Made by a program: the position numbers and the translations under genes | Shown here: positions 40,357 to 52,400 of the stretch, piece by piece | Layout of the letters: each line of letters begins with the position of its first letter | Position numbering within the stretch: position 1 is the first letter of the stretch | Assembly: GCA_949128115.1 (NCBI GenBank) | Contig: OX421962.1 | Coordinates: 11,731,262-11,795,261, forward strand | Length of the DNA: 64,000 nucleotides | Direction of reading: 5' to 3' | DNA from: Anaspis maculata | Lineage: Eukaryota; Arthropoda; Insecta; Coleoptera; Scraptiidae | Notes under the pieces: generated by a model | Databases searched by the model: none | Told to the model about the DNA's origin: nothing | The model's input: only the letters and a program-made list of their open reading frames with translations

Positions 40357-42240
40357 ATAGGTACTTACAAAAATGTATCTTGTGTCTATTCACAAGAAAC
40401 AATTAATCGAGCCCCAAATTTCCTCCTGAAGGGACGTCTTCAATAAAAACTTCCATTCGTCTCTGAATACTTGCCAGGGAAGTATTATGTCGCTCATAAC
40501 AGTTTTTTTTCATTCTTTTGTCATGTTAGATTGCAGGTTTGGATTTGTCAAGGTGAAAACTCAAACAGCATGAGGTAAAAGTGCTCTCAACAGATACAGT
40601 ACAGCGAACCCCGACAGCCAGGAAGAGGAATATACGTTTCGATATTATACAGAAAAAACCCAATTTGTAGGATCCCGCGGTGTGATACAAGGAAAGCGGA
40701 TCCCCTACAATTGGCAACAATGTCTGCAATTTCCCGTATCTTGTAACTCATGGAAACGCGACGCGTTATCGGCCGCGATCCACCCAATTTCGCAAAACAA
40801 CGGCGTTGTGTTTTCGTGCCTCCCCTTTCCTCCCCTTGCCCTTGCATTGATATACAAAATGCTGTTGCTGCATTTCCCGGTTCCCCCGACCACACACATG
40901 ACAGGGAAGCGTGTTCGAAAGCGATATCGCTTTCGCATTCATTTTTTACCGGGCGTGGAGTGGCGTTAATAAAATCGCGATGTTATCTGACAATTTGTGG
41001 GGCTTTATCACATTATAACCCGTCAAGAGACGCGCCTCCGAGCACTGCGCTCCTCTCTTGCCGTGTGCTGCTCTCGGGTTTCTTGGAGGATGAGGGGCTG
41101 GCACGCTGCTGCCGCCGCCACCCGCCTTGCTCGAGCACGTGATCCCATAACTCGAGAGTCATCCTTCATGGTATGTGCATGGTGAGGCATGATTTACTTA
41201 CAACCGACTCGACCGTGCTCCTTCGGCTTCCTCCCTGACAAATTGCACGCGCCTCGGGGGCAAAACACGAAGGCGGTTTCGGTGTAGTTGTCTGGGGGTA
41301 AACCGCCCGCGATGCCGAGAGCTTCTCTCTCCCATCTCCTTTGCCTGCCAGTTTATTATCGATGTGTTGATCTAATAACACGTCAGTTGCCTGCCCGTTT
41401 CTCGAGGGTGTGTGTGGTGTAGGTTGCAAGACCTTGCACACACACACACGCTCACCGTTGCAGATGAATAATCACACGCGGGACGCGACACGTCCGACCA
41501 ACACATGCGTCGCTCTGATGGAATTAACCGCTTCACCGGTGCCTGAAATTGTAACAGCACAGCTCTAACTGACCAGTTTTACGAGACAGAAAACAATGCG
41601 GTATTTCAAGGTCATTTTTGACGCTTATATGATGGAAGGTTTTGATATACGTAGGCCTAGTCAGCATCCCATGTGGTGTACCATCAGCCACCACGGTGAC
41701 AGTACTGATAGTTGTCATCCGATTGTTATTGAAAACACGTTCGGACCATCTCTGTTTGGTTTTTCACCACATAAAACACACTGAAATCATAAACACGATA
41801 ACACCTACCAAATGGGTTATTGTTAGCCTCTTTTCTTCCTTGGGCAACAAGGTTATGGCTGAGCTTCTCTGGTTACATTTAGCAACAATCCGTTCAACGG
41901 AAACTCGCCTGGAACATGAGGGGACCACAAGTGGTCCTATGGGCTATGTGCGGGACAAGTAGTGCCGCGTACAGCACGAGCGTAAAGTGAAGCTTTTGGT
42001 GGTACCTATATAACCTGGATACACAAGAAGTACGCCGGATTGATACGAACACCCCCCACTCTGCCAGTCCACAAGTGGTTTTCACTTTCACAGTCATGGG
42101 CTCTGTGTGTCCTACGCCTTGTTTTTGGCTTCTTCTGGTACCGTAGGCAGCGCTGCGTGCGTCAGAGAAACCTAGGAGATACAAACCGCTGCATTCATGT
42201 GCTTTGAAACACCTTGGTGATGTTACCGAATTCAGGAATG
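40357..42240. other. Stretch without a supportable gene
   Basis: Open frames overlap on both strands at 40.6-41.5 kb without conserved motifs, reflecting a locally GC-rich segment. A (CA)n tract lies at about 41,435-41,449. I see no gene here. Confidence 0.45.
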
Positions 42241-42840
42241 CTAATTGTGATGAAAATGTATGCCATTCATCTCACAAATTCGTGGAAAGGGGATCGTCCC
42301 AACCCATCTTCGATTGTCATGGTTTCTGAATTTTAAGTTCACCTTGATTGACGACCGGTTGTAATATTCCGAGAGGATCATAAATTTGAGAAATTGCAGG
42401 TACGATTCCCCTTTTGGTATTGACTCCATCAATCATTGTCAGTAATTTGAATTTGTATTGGAACTTGTCTGAGCTTGCGTTCCATGACATGCCAAGCGTT
42501 TTGACATTGTCACGTTCACCAACAGGCATAATTAGCTGTGGCGAAGCATCAGAATTGCGAAGAGAAGAAAGTACTCAGTGCTGTTCGATGAAAACTTCCG
42601 AAGTGGAAAACCAGTACCTCCCAATATTTTCGTCAATTCGTCTTTGAGTTGGAGTACTTCTTGAACGGAATCAGCGCCTGCCAGAAGGTCATCCATGTAA
42701 AAACAGTTTTTAAGAACTTGAGTAGCCTTTCTATTTGTAATGATTTTTCAGTCAGCTCCTCGATGGGTTCCTAGATCGTCTCAACAAATTGCTCAAAGCG
42801 AGCTGGATTGTCTGTACAATGTTCCAAGTTTGTACGGAGT
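42241..42840 (-). pseudogene. BEL/Pao reverse transcriptase fragment
   Basis: On the minus strand the catalytic FYMDDLLAGADSVQEVLQL motif occurs near 42,700, followed by KLRK-like FPLRKFSSNS. After a stop and a frame change comes GERDNVKTLGMSWNASSDKF, then GIVPAISQIYDPLGILQPVV (42,529-42,330). YMDD plus the K.LG..W and IYDPLG..PV blocks identify a BEL/Pao RT. Stops at about 42,530 and 42,750 break it. It is on the same strand as the BEL/Pao gag-protease fragment at 11.3-12.4 kb but need not be the same copy. Confidence 0.75.
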
Positions 42841-42849
42841 AAGTTGAGT

Positions 42850-42851
42850 CG

Positions 42852-42916
<65 letters not shown>

Positions 42917-42918
42917 GC
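42850..42918. repeat. (TTG)n microsatellite, about 22 units
   Basis: An uninterrupted trinucleotide run, next to the BEL/Pao RT fragment. Confidence 0.95.
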
Positions 42919-45900
42919 TCCTTTTTGTGGGGCATATTGGAATGGTAAATGCGAAAGATAAAGTTGAATTGAAATAGGTTCTAGGTCGGTGGAGCCCAGG
43001 TCTCATCATCCGGCTCGAAGGACCATTTTGTTTTCGCTTCTTCTTCGTCTCGTTCTGATGCTCGGCTTGTCGATCTCGGCTCACAAGCGCAATTTTGTTC
43101 TCGATATTTTCCAAGGTCAAGAAAATTCGTGACTGTTTTTCGTATTTTTGTTTATTATCCCAACTTGTCAACTCTCTTTTTTTCGCCGCCTTGTACAAAA
43201 TTGAACACGCCTTGATAGCTGAAAGTCATGCAGGCTCACCCTAGGAACGCTCGACAAATGCGCCAAGTCAACAGCTCTTCACAATTGGATGTTAATACTC
43301 TTTCTCTTAATGGACGTCGTTTTTTTCTGCTGCTACTACTACTTGTTCCTGTATTTAGACTAATGAGCTGATGAGAGTGAGAATACTTGTCAAATGTGAC
43401 AATTCTCCCTCGTCAGAAACGAAACGTCGTATGTCAAATCATGACTCGAAATTCCGCATTTGGCTTGACGTCACAGCAGAGAGAAAAACAACGGAAAATT
43501 GGAAACCCCCAATTGGCTGACGACGTTCGATAATAATAATTCTAAAATTTCAAACGCGCTCCGTGTCGAAAAGATGTTTCGCACAATAAAATAACCTCAA
43601 AGGTTTACTTGTACGCATCAGAGACACACACACACAAAGTCACCGCCGCCTTCCGGGACAAGGAACAATACGCACACAACACAAAGTAGACAAAAGGTTT
43701 CGTCGCCTCGCGCGAAAAAGACACAATGGTAATAAAGACAAAAGGGCGCGGGGCGGATGAAAGCTAAAAAGCCACGGCTGTGTGTATGTGTGTGTGCTTT
43801 CGCCTCTCGGGTATCCTCTATATCGAAACCCTCTGGCGTAAACTCCCCCTCCTCCTCCTGTTCCTCCCTTGCAGCCGTCCGCGCGTCTACTTACTACCCC
43901 CCGAAACATAAATTATGCAAGGCAGTTGAATATTTTTACGATAGTGGCTCTGAATTGAGTGGCATTACAGCCGTTCTTTATGGGGGTAATGATAAGTAAC
44001 CCGGCGTAAAACTGGTCCGGGAAATATTTTATGGGGTAGAGACGCTAGGCGACGACGGCGGCGACGTCTTCTTCTTCGTTTCGGTTGGTTTCCGTTCTTT
44101 GTGCGCTTTTACCCGAGACCTAGTGTAATAGGTTCTGCTTTCCAACCGGAAATGTGGACGTAATCCGGATCCTTTCGCAAACCCTTCCCACCGAGGAAAG
44201 AACTACGTTAAAATCACCACTAAAATTGCAATAAAACTGCCGTATGTGAGTGATTAAAAACCAAAACTTCAGCCTGATGCCTGATTTTTTTTATTATTTT
44301 TCTCGTACTCCGTTGACGTATCCTATAACGTGCCCGAAAGGAAATCTGCCATTTTTCAATTACCCTGTATACTACAATCATCAGTCCAGTTTTCGTCTAA
44401 ATAGTGAATCAAGTGAAAGTTCTCACCTGGTACCTAATGCTTGACCGTATAGTAGCTCTAACAACATTGTGCTACGCTAGATCGAGGGGCGATTTACCAC
44501 CAAGCGACAGTTTGTCAGTACAGTTCCTAATTTTTGTAACACCAATTACCGCGACAGTTTTTGTTCCAAATTTAGTGGTCTCAGCGGCAGTTTTCTCGTT
44601 GCTCAAGCTACAGACTAGCAACAAGAGTTTGGTGGTATACATTACATGACAGCACCGCTACAAATCCAAGCGATAGTTTTTGTCATCAGTTGTTTTTATA
44701 ATCAGTGACAGGAGCTCCCTTGACTGTTTTACTTCTTGTTAGAACGGTAGCTCAGCAGCAATGTCAACATTTTTATTCTCGCTTCAAGCTACAGTTTTTG
44801 TCTCGTAATCTAAGCGATAGTTTTTGATCTGAGTTCATTCTTGATTTTGATAGTCTCCACGATATTTTTCTTGCCAGTCAAGCGGCAGTTTGATAATATA
44901 ATAATAATAATAATTTTTTTTATTGTGTTGTCCCAAATAGATGTACAATAATAAAACAAAATATAAAATACAAAAGACAAAATATAAGTACAATTCCGTA
45001 AATGTAATATTTAATGCTCCATGTGAGCTTACGCAAGAACTGAATTAGGATTGATGTATGTTTTGTTATTTGTTTGATATTTCGTTTGCTGTTTGAATCG
45101 CACGGTCTGAGTTTCATCTGACGAAGTTCCCCAGTCGCGCATGTTGGATTATGTACTTATAGTTAGAAACTGTGATAACTGCGAAGTTCACTTTACCTTG
45201 TTCAATATCAAATTGGAACTATAATCCCCCCCGCCTGCGGGAAACGCTCCAGAAATTTATCACTGACCTTAGCCGAGCCGGAGCCGATAATTATTGTCTT
45301 GAGCCGAATTTCCGAAATACCACTAACAAATTGCAATTCCTCGGAGCTTTATTACACAGCCGAGAGGGGATAAATGACGCGCAATTACTTCGTCATTAGT
45401 TATCGCAAAAGATCAAAAGTGATATTTTATTTGCTCGCAGAGAAATGGATGCGTAGGATTACCCGTTTTCGGTATTCCATACCTTCATCGTTCTCCTCTC
45501 GCCTCTCTCTTCCTCTCCCATTCTCTCCTTCTCGCGATCCAGCGCGATCCCAAATTTAATGGAAGTTGAATTTAATTACCAGAAATTGAATTAGAGCAGA
45601 CACACCGGGCTTCTCTCTCTCTCTGGTTTTGTTTATACCTGTTTTAATAGATATGCTAGGGGGTTGTATAGCAAGAAACCCAATATAGATTTACGTCTAT
45701 AATATATATTTTTTATTTTGATAAATTACTGGACTATCATTACACAGAACAAAGATATTTACAATTCAGTTAATTTTTTTCATGTAACATTGAGTCGTCT
45801 AGGTACTTCATACAAAACTCACAATTATCTTCCAAACGTTTCAATAGTAAAATAAGGTTTGTATGTCATGTTATTATCATCTTTATTTTTGAGAATATCA

Positions 45901-46060
45901 CACGCAACGTCTCTCTAGATGCCGATGTAGAAAATGTGCGGCTTCTTTTTGTTTTGTTGTTTTTCTTTTGTTAATATATTATAATATATTTGAATCTTTA
46001 TTATACATATACAAAAGTAGAATTATCACAAGCACTTAAACGCCTAGAATGTCATTGTTT
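42919..46060. other. Stretch without a supportable gene, ending in the 3' UTR of the LRR gene
   Basis: It includes a (TG)n-like tract (43,778-43,796) and repeated cgacagtttttgt / agcgacagttt words at 44,500-44,890 that look like a decayed short repeat. An AATAAAG on the minus strand (about 45,996-46,002) is a likely poly(A) signal for the gene ending at 46101. No ORF is convincing. Confidence 0.4.
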
Positions 46061-46100
46061 TATACAAGGCGGTGCGCTCTTCGTCTTCGGGACGCAAGCG

Positions 46101-46384
46101 TCACCACAGCTCGGTCGCGTTCGGCAAGTTCTCTTCCAAGCTTTCCTCTTCGGAAGGCAGTTTTCGCTTTTTCGCGAACCGCCTCGACAGCACCACCACC
46201 AGAGTCGCAGCCCCCAGGATGCCCAGGGCCAGGATCAGCATGCCGGGGTGCAGCATGCCCGGGGGCTGCGAGTCTTTCCGCGAAGCACTGAAAACCGACA
46301 TTTCTAACGCGGAAGTGTTCCACTGGTACGGAATGTCTTTTGGTTCCGCTGCTGTTGTACCAGCAGTAGAAGTTGTGGTTGTTC

Positions 46385-46415
<31 letters not shown>

Positions 46416-49400
46416 ACTAGTAGTAGTTGTAGTTTCACTAGTTGGTGTATCTTGTGCTAACGTACTGTCTATGTTATGCATCTCACCGATCAGCACCATC
46501 GACTTCTTTGTTGTGGTCGCTGGAGGTGGAGCTGTGGTTGGAAGAGTTGTGGTCGGAGGAGTCGTGGTCGAAGCAGTCGTGGTCGAAGCAGTCGTGGTCG
46601 AAGGAGTTGTTGTCGTGGTTGTTGTGGTGGTCGATGGAGGAGGCTCAATGGAATCTTGAAGGTCTATCAGAGGCGTGCCCCATAGCTCGGGAGGACTGCT
46701 GCAGGTTACGCTCCGGTATTCCGGCAGGTTCTGGCGGCGCATCCACGTGGCCAGCCACTGCAGTTGGGTGCAGTTGATCGAGTTTTCTGAAAAAATACAA
46801 CAGTTTGGTATCAGTGGTGTTCGTTTCACAGGTTTTTCTTGGGCACAAGTATTATGATTTGAATGTAACATGTAAGGAACTGCGTGACGAATTCTGTAAA
46901 GTAAATCGCACAGCGTGCGGTAATGTGCAAAGTAAATCGCACAGTTACAGAATTTGATTTCTTCACTATAGCGGAAGTTTCTCGAACCCCGGTGTTTTAT
47001 TTTCAACGACCACCAACATCGGCCTGCATCATATTCAAATTATACGTGCTAAGCGAGACACACTCAACACACTTTTAGCAAGCATTCCAACTAAATCAAG
47101 AAACTTGTTTTTTAAACGAAAATACGACTGCCCCCGGTGGGAATCAAACTTCCGACCTTTGACATGGCAGTCAGACGCGCTGCATCTTCTGTTAATGATC
47201 AATGGTCAATGTCATCTTGCGGCTCAATATTGGGATGAAATTGCCATTATCACGAATTAAATGTTTTGGTAAGCGCGTATACGATGACATAAGCAGAAAG
47301 AATCCCGATTTCCACGACAGCGCAATGTGATTGCCTCATAAGAAATAACTGGGCAACCACTGGTTGCATGATAAGAAATAACTGGGCAATCGCTGGTGGG
47401 GACCAATAGAAGAATCGCCAGTGCGGACTCATGAAAACGCGCGATATTTTTTGAATCATCAATGTGAATTGTCACTGTTTTGCTACTTGTAAATGTTTTT
47501 TCTGTTGAAACTACGAGTGATTTCGTAGATGAAGCTTACTATTCTACTCTTGTGTAATGGTTATTACTCGTTCGGATGCTTCACAGCACTCGCCCAAGGC
47601 TCGTGTTGGCAAACTCCATCCTCCTGAGCAATAACATTCATTACACAGCTTGTTGAATAATATACTATTAGTGGCCCAGATGCGGAGATTTGCAGGAGAG
47701 AGTAATAATTTTGTCTTTGGCGCAATAATGCAACATCTGTGTGTACGATGGTCACATTACACTTTGCCTTGCTTTCAGCAATCATTTGAGCTAAATAAGA
47801 AAATTTGTTTTCGAGACGAAAATCCGACGGCTCCCGATGGGAATCAAACTTCCGACCCTTCCTTGGCATGGCAGTCAGGCATCTTCTGTTGATGATCAAT
47901 GGTCAATGTCATCTTGCGCTTCAATATTGGGATGAAATTGCCATTATCGCGAATTGAATGTTTTGGTTATCGCGTATACGGCTGGCATAAGCAGAAAAGA
48001 TCCTGATTTCCACGACAACCCAATGTGATTGCCTCATGGATAATAACTGGAAAAATCACTGGTAGGGACCAATTACAGAAACGCAAGTGCTTAACTCATG
48101 GAAACGCAGCGTCATTTGTCAAATTGATTATTGTGATTTTTTTGCAACTCGCAAATGTTTTTTCTGTTGAGCTTACAAGCGATGTGGTAGATGAAGCTCA
48201 GTATTCTATTCTTGTGTAATGGCTACCATTCATTTGGGTGCTTAACAGCACTTACCAACGCTCGTATAGGCAAACTGCATTCTGTTGAGTAATAGCATTC
48301 ATTACACGGCTCGTTGAATAACATACTATCATCGGCCCAGATGCGGATATTTTGAATTTTTTGCAACTTGCCAATTCTTTTTCTGTTGAGCTTACAAGCG
48401 ATGTGGTAGATGAAGCTCAGTATTCTACTCTTGTGTAATGGCTACCATTCATTCGGGTGCTAAACAGCACTTACCAACGCTCGTATAGGCAAACTGCATT
48501 CTGTTGAGTAATAGCATTCATTACACGGCTCGTTGAATAACATACTATCAGTGGCCCAGATGCGGATATTTTGAATTTTTTGCAACTTGCCAATTCTTTT
48601 TCTGTTGAAACTACGAGTGATGTTGTAGATGAAGGTCAGTATTGTACTCTTTTGTATAACTCTTTGGGATGCTTCGCACAACATTCGCCAAGGCTCGTGT
48701 TGGCAAACTGCATCCTCTTGAGTAATAGCATTCATTACACGGCTCGTTGAATAATATATCTACTATCAGTGGCCCAGATGCGGAGATTCACAGGAGACAG
48801 TAATAATTTTGTTTTTGGCGCAATCATTCAACATTTGTGTGCACGATGTCAACATTAAACTTTGCCTTGCTTTCAGCAAGCATTTCAGCTAAATCAAGAA
48901 ATTTGTCTTCGAGACGAAAATCCGACGGCCTTCGAATGAAACTTCCGACCCTTCCTTGGCATGGCAGTCAGGCATCTTCTGTTAATGATCAATGGTCAAT
49001 GTCATCTTGCGCTTCAATATTGGGATGAAATTGTCACTATCGCTAAATGAATGTTTTGGCAACCGCGTATACGGCTGACATGAGCAGAAAAGATCCCGAT
49101 TTTACGACAACCCAATGTGATTGCCTCAAGAATAATAACTGGAAAATCACTGGTAGGGACCAATTAGAGGTACGCAAATGCGTAAGTCATGGAAACGCAG
49201 CGCTATTTGTCAAATTGATGACTGTGAATTTTTTGCAACTCGCAAATTATTCTTCTGTTGAAACTACAAGTGATGTCGTAGCTGAAGCTTACTACTCTAC
49301 TCTTGTGTAGTACTCTATTGGATGCTTCGTACAGCATTCGCCAAGGCTCGTGTCGGAAAACTGCTTCCTCTTGAGTAATCGCATTCATTACACGGTTTGT

Positions 49401-52400
49401 TGACTAACATACTACTAGTGGCCCAGATGCGGAGATTTACAAGCGACAGTAATCATTTTGTCTTTGGCGCAATCATTCAACATTTGTGTGCACGATGTTC
49501 ACATTATACCTTGTCTTATTTTTAGCAAGCATTCCAACTGAATCAAGAAACTTGTTTTTGAGATAAAAGTTCGACCGCTCCCAGTGGGAATCAAACTTTT
49601 GACCCTTGGCATGGAAATCGAACGCGCTGCATCTTCTGTTGATGATCAATGTCATCTTGTGCTTCAATAATGGGATGAAATTGCCGTTGTCGCGAATCAA
49701 ATGTTTTGGTAAGCGCGTATACGTTTGACATAAGCCAAAAAGATCCCGATTTCCACGACAACCCAATGTGATTGCCTCATAGATAATAACTGGGAAATCA
49801 CTGGTAGGGACCAATTACAGAAACTTATGTGCGGAGTTTATGGAAACGCTGCGTTATTTGTTGAATTGAATATTTTGAATTCATTGCAACTTGCAAATTC
49901 TTTTTCTGTTGAAACTACAAGTGATGTTGTAGATAAAGCTCAGTATTCTGCTCTTTTGTATCACTCTTTTGGATGCTTCGCACAGCATTCGCCAAGGCTC
50001 GTGTCGGCAAACTGCATCCTCTTGAGTAATAGCATTCATTACACGGCTCGTTGAATAATATACTGTTGGTGGCCCAGATGCGTAGATCCAGAGGAGAGAG
50101 CGGTTATTCCATTTTTGGCGTAATCATATAAAATGAATCAGAACGTCAGTTTTCAACTTAATGTATGGAATAAATAATAGTGGTCACAGGCGTATCCAAC
50201 CTACTTTTTTTTGACCCTCTAATTTTTTTTGCCAAAATAACAATTGAAAATTTTTTGCTTTTGCACTTGTAAATGAATCAGTCGTATAAGTCGTATAAGA
50301 ATTAACCATGCTTTTGCTTGAAATTTTAAAATCAAGAAGCATCAGCAATTATTCGCGGTGAAGAGGTTATGTAACTCCAGACGTTTTTAGTCCAAAACTC
50401 GCTGAACGGAACTCATCCGGAGATGAAAATATCAGGTTTCAGTGTCGGCAACAGAAAACTGAAGATGTGCCGAAATAATCATATTATGGAACCATGCTAA
50501 ACTTTTTTGGAAAAAAAATACCATAATATATTTCTTCTTGACTTCATTCTTGGGGAGGAGGAGGGCTAACCTAACTAACCTTCAACCTAACGAGTGACTA
50601 TCAATGATGTGAATAATTAATGTTGCTATTTGTAATTCTTGGTATTGTTTATTCGTTATTATTTGGTTCGCATTTTGTTTTAACTTGGTATTTTCATTGG
50701 TTATTATGTTATTGGTATTCTTACGCATTTTGTCTTGATTTAACTTTATTTTTATATAAATATGTCTTAATCAAACCTCTTCTTATAAAAATTGAATATT
50801 TTTTAGTAACAATAAATTAAATTGAATTGAATTGAAACTAACCTTAAAATGAGAAAAGTTCCCTTGCTCACCTAGAAGTGCACGTAACCAGTGCTACGAA
50901 AATCAGCACAATCAGTGACTGAAAAGCCAGGTTAGACATACGCCCGTGTAAATGATAAAATGGAAATGTTTGTAAAATAAACAGCAGGAGCAGGAGCCAT
51001 GCACTATTGCTTCCAAGGATTTCATCAAACTGGATAAAGTTTGCACAGTGCAATCGTATAAATTAAAATGTGCCGGTAATTAAGTTACAGAATTGATTTC
51101 CCATTGGAATTCTTGCATTTCTGTAGTGGATTCAAAGCCGAAACTCGACTGGCGTTCATTTCAGGCGGAATTGGTAATTTTTTTAATTGTTTTTGTATTT
51201 TCGGCATCAGTTCTAAATTCGTCACGAGTAGGTGATGGGGTGGTGCTTCCATTCAAGCTGAATTTGTTGAAATTCATTCAATTTTCCGGCTGATTGACGG
51301 CGAAAAATGATTTGCCTCGCCTGTAACTGAAGGTACGTGGCTGATGAAATTCGCGGAAAAAATGAAAATGCTGCCTTTATTTTTGAACCGTAGGTTGTTG
51401 TGCGTGGGTAGAGCAAAGAAAAGTTTAGCGGGGTGAAAAAGCGTGTGCGCTCGAGTAAGTATATTAACGAGCTTTCGAATCCTGTAGAATTTCAGGGCTA
51501 TCTAGGCATTTTATGGAAAAATGTAGAGTATAAATATAAAATATCACATTTTAAATAATAGGGTATCTAATCCTAGTTTAAGATTAAAATTTCATAATCA
51601 CAAAATCTAAATAAATTAAATTATATAAGCTTAAAATTTCACCAGAATAGAAGGAGGAGAATCTGAAGAAATAGTTTGTTTCACAAGACTAGTTAAGGAT
51701 GTCTTCTCTTTCGACTGAGGTACTCCAGGATTACCGTAAGCAAAAGTGAGAATTTTTTCCCAAGTATTCTGATCATTTCTTGATAAGCATTCGCTTATAA
51801 CAGAAGTTAGTTTTTCCGCAGCAATCGGACGGGCTTCTTTGGGTATTCGCTTTAGAATAGGAAGGTTAGCCTTTAATGAAGACAATTATCCTGCAAAATC
51901 TTCGGTGTCTGAACCTCATCAGCCTTTTCGCTGTTTGTACTGTGATGGAGTCTTGCCTGATGGATTTTTAAACCTCTTTCTATTGAATCATCAACAACTG
52001 AGTGGTTCTTGGAGCATTTCTCGGATTTTCCAATGTGGATTTTCATACCTCGATGAGATCTAAAAAGCTTGCCGCAGCAGCCACATGAAAAAGAATCATT
52101 GGTAACATCAAGGTCGGGGATCGGTGCAGTGAACTCAGAATCTGTGACAGGTTGTGATGATGGGCCACTTGAAACTTCAGGAAATTTTCCACGTATTGAA
52201 GAAATACCAGATATTGTTTCTTTTGTAGCTATCTTCGGGGACGTCGTGGATGAAGTGCAATTAATATTGTGATTTTCATTGTCTGGGTTGTCGTTGCTGT
52301 CAGAGCTGTCATATTTATAATTGGGGTGAAAATATCTTCCTAGAATGCTTCTTGTTCGAATTATCCAGCCTATAGAAGACGAAGCTGTTACTGTAGTTTG

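Noticed and set aside
40587..41447. Overlapping ORFs of 77-130 aa on both strands
   Set aside because: No conserved motif, and all frames are open because the segment is GC-rich. Not supportable as a gene.
42752..43198. ORF with a long poly-asparagine tract
   Set aside because: The tract is the (TTG)n microsatellite. The rest has no motif and overlaps the BEL/Pao RT fragment in another frame.
46049..46777. Plus-strand ORFs over the LRR gene's second exon
   Set aside because: They are antisense shadows of the Thr-repeat coding region.
47120..47180. tRNA-derived SINE suggested by a B-box-like GTTTGATTCCC on the minus strand, repeated in each unit of the 47-50 kb array
   Set aside because: The same stretch is the continuation of the Polinton ATPase relic. 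No matching A box or cloverleaf is present and the T-arm does not pair well.
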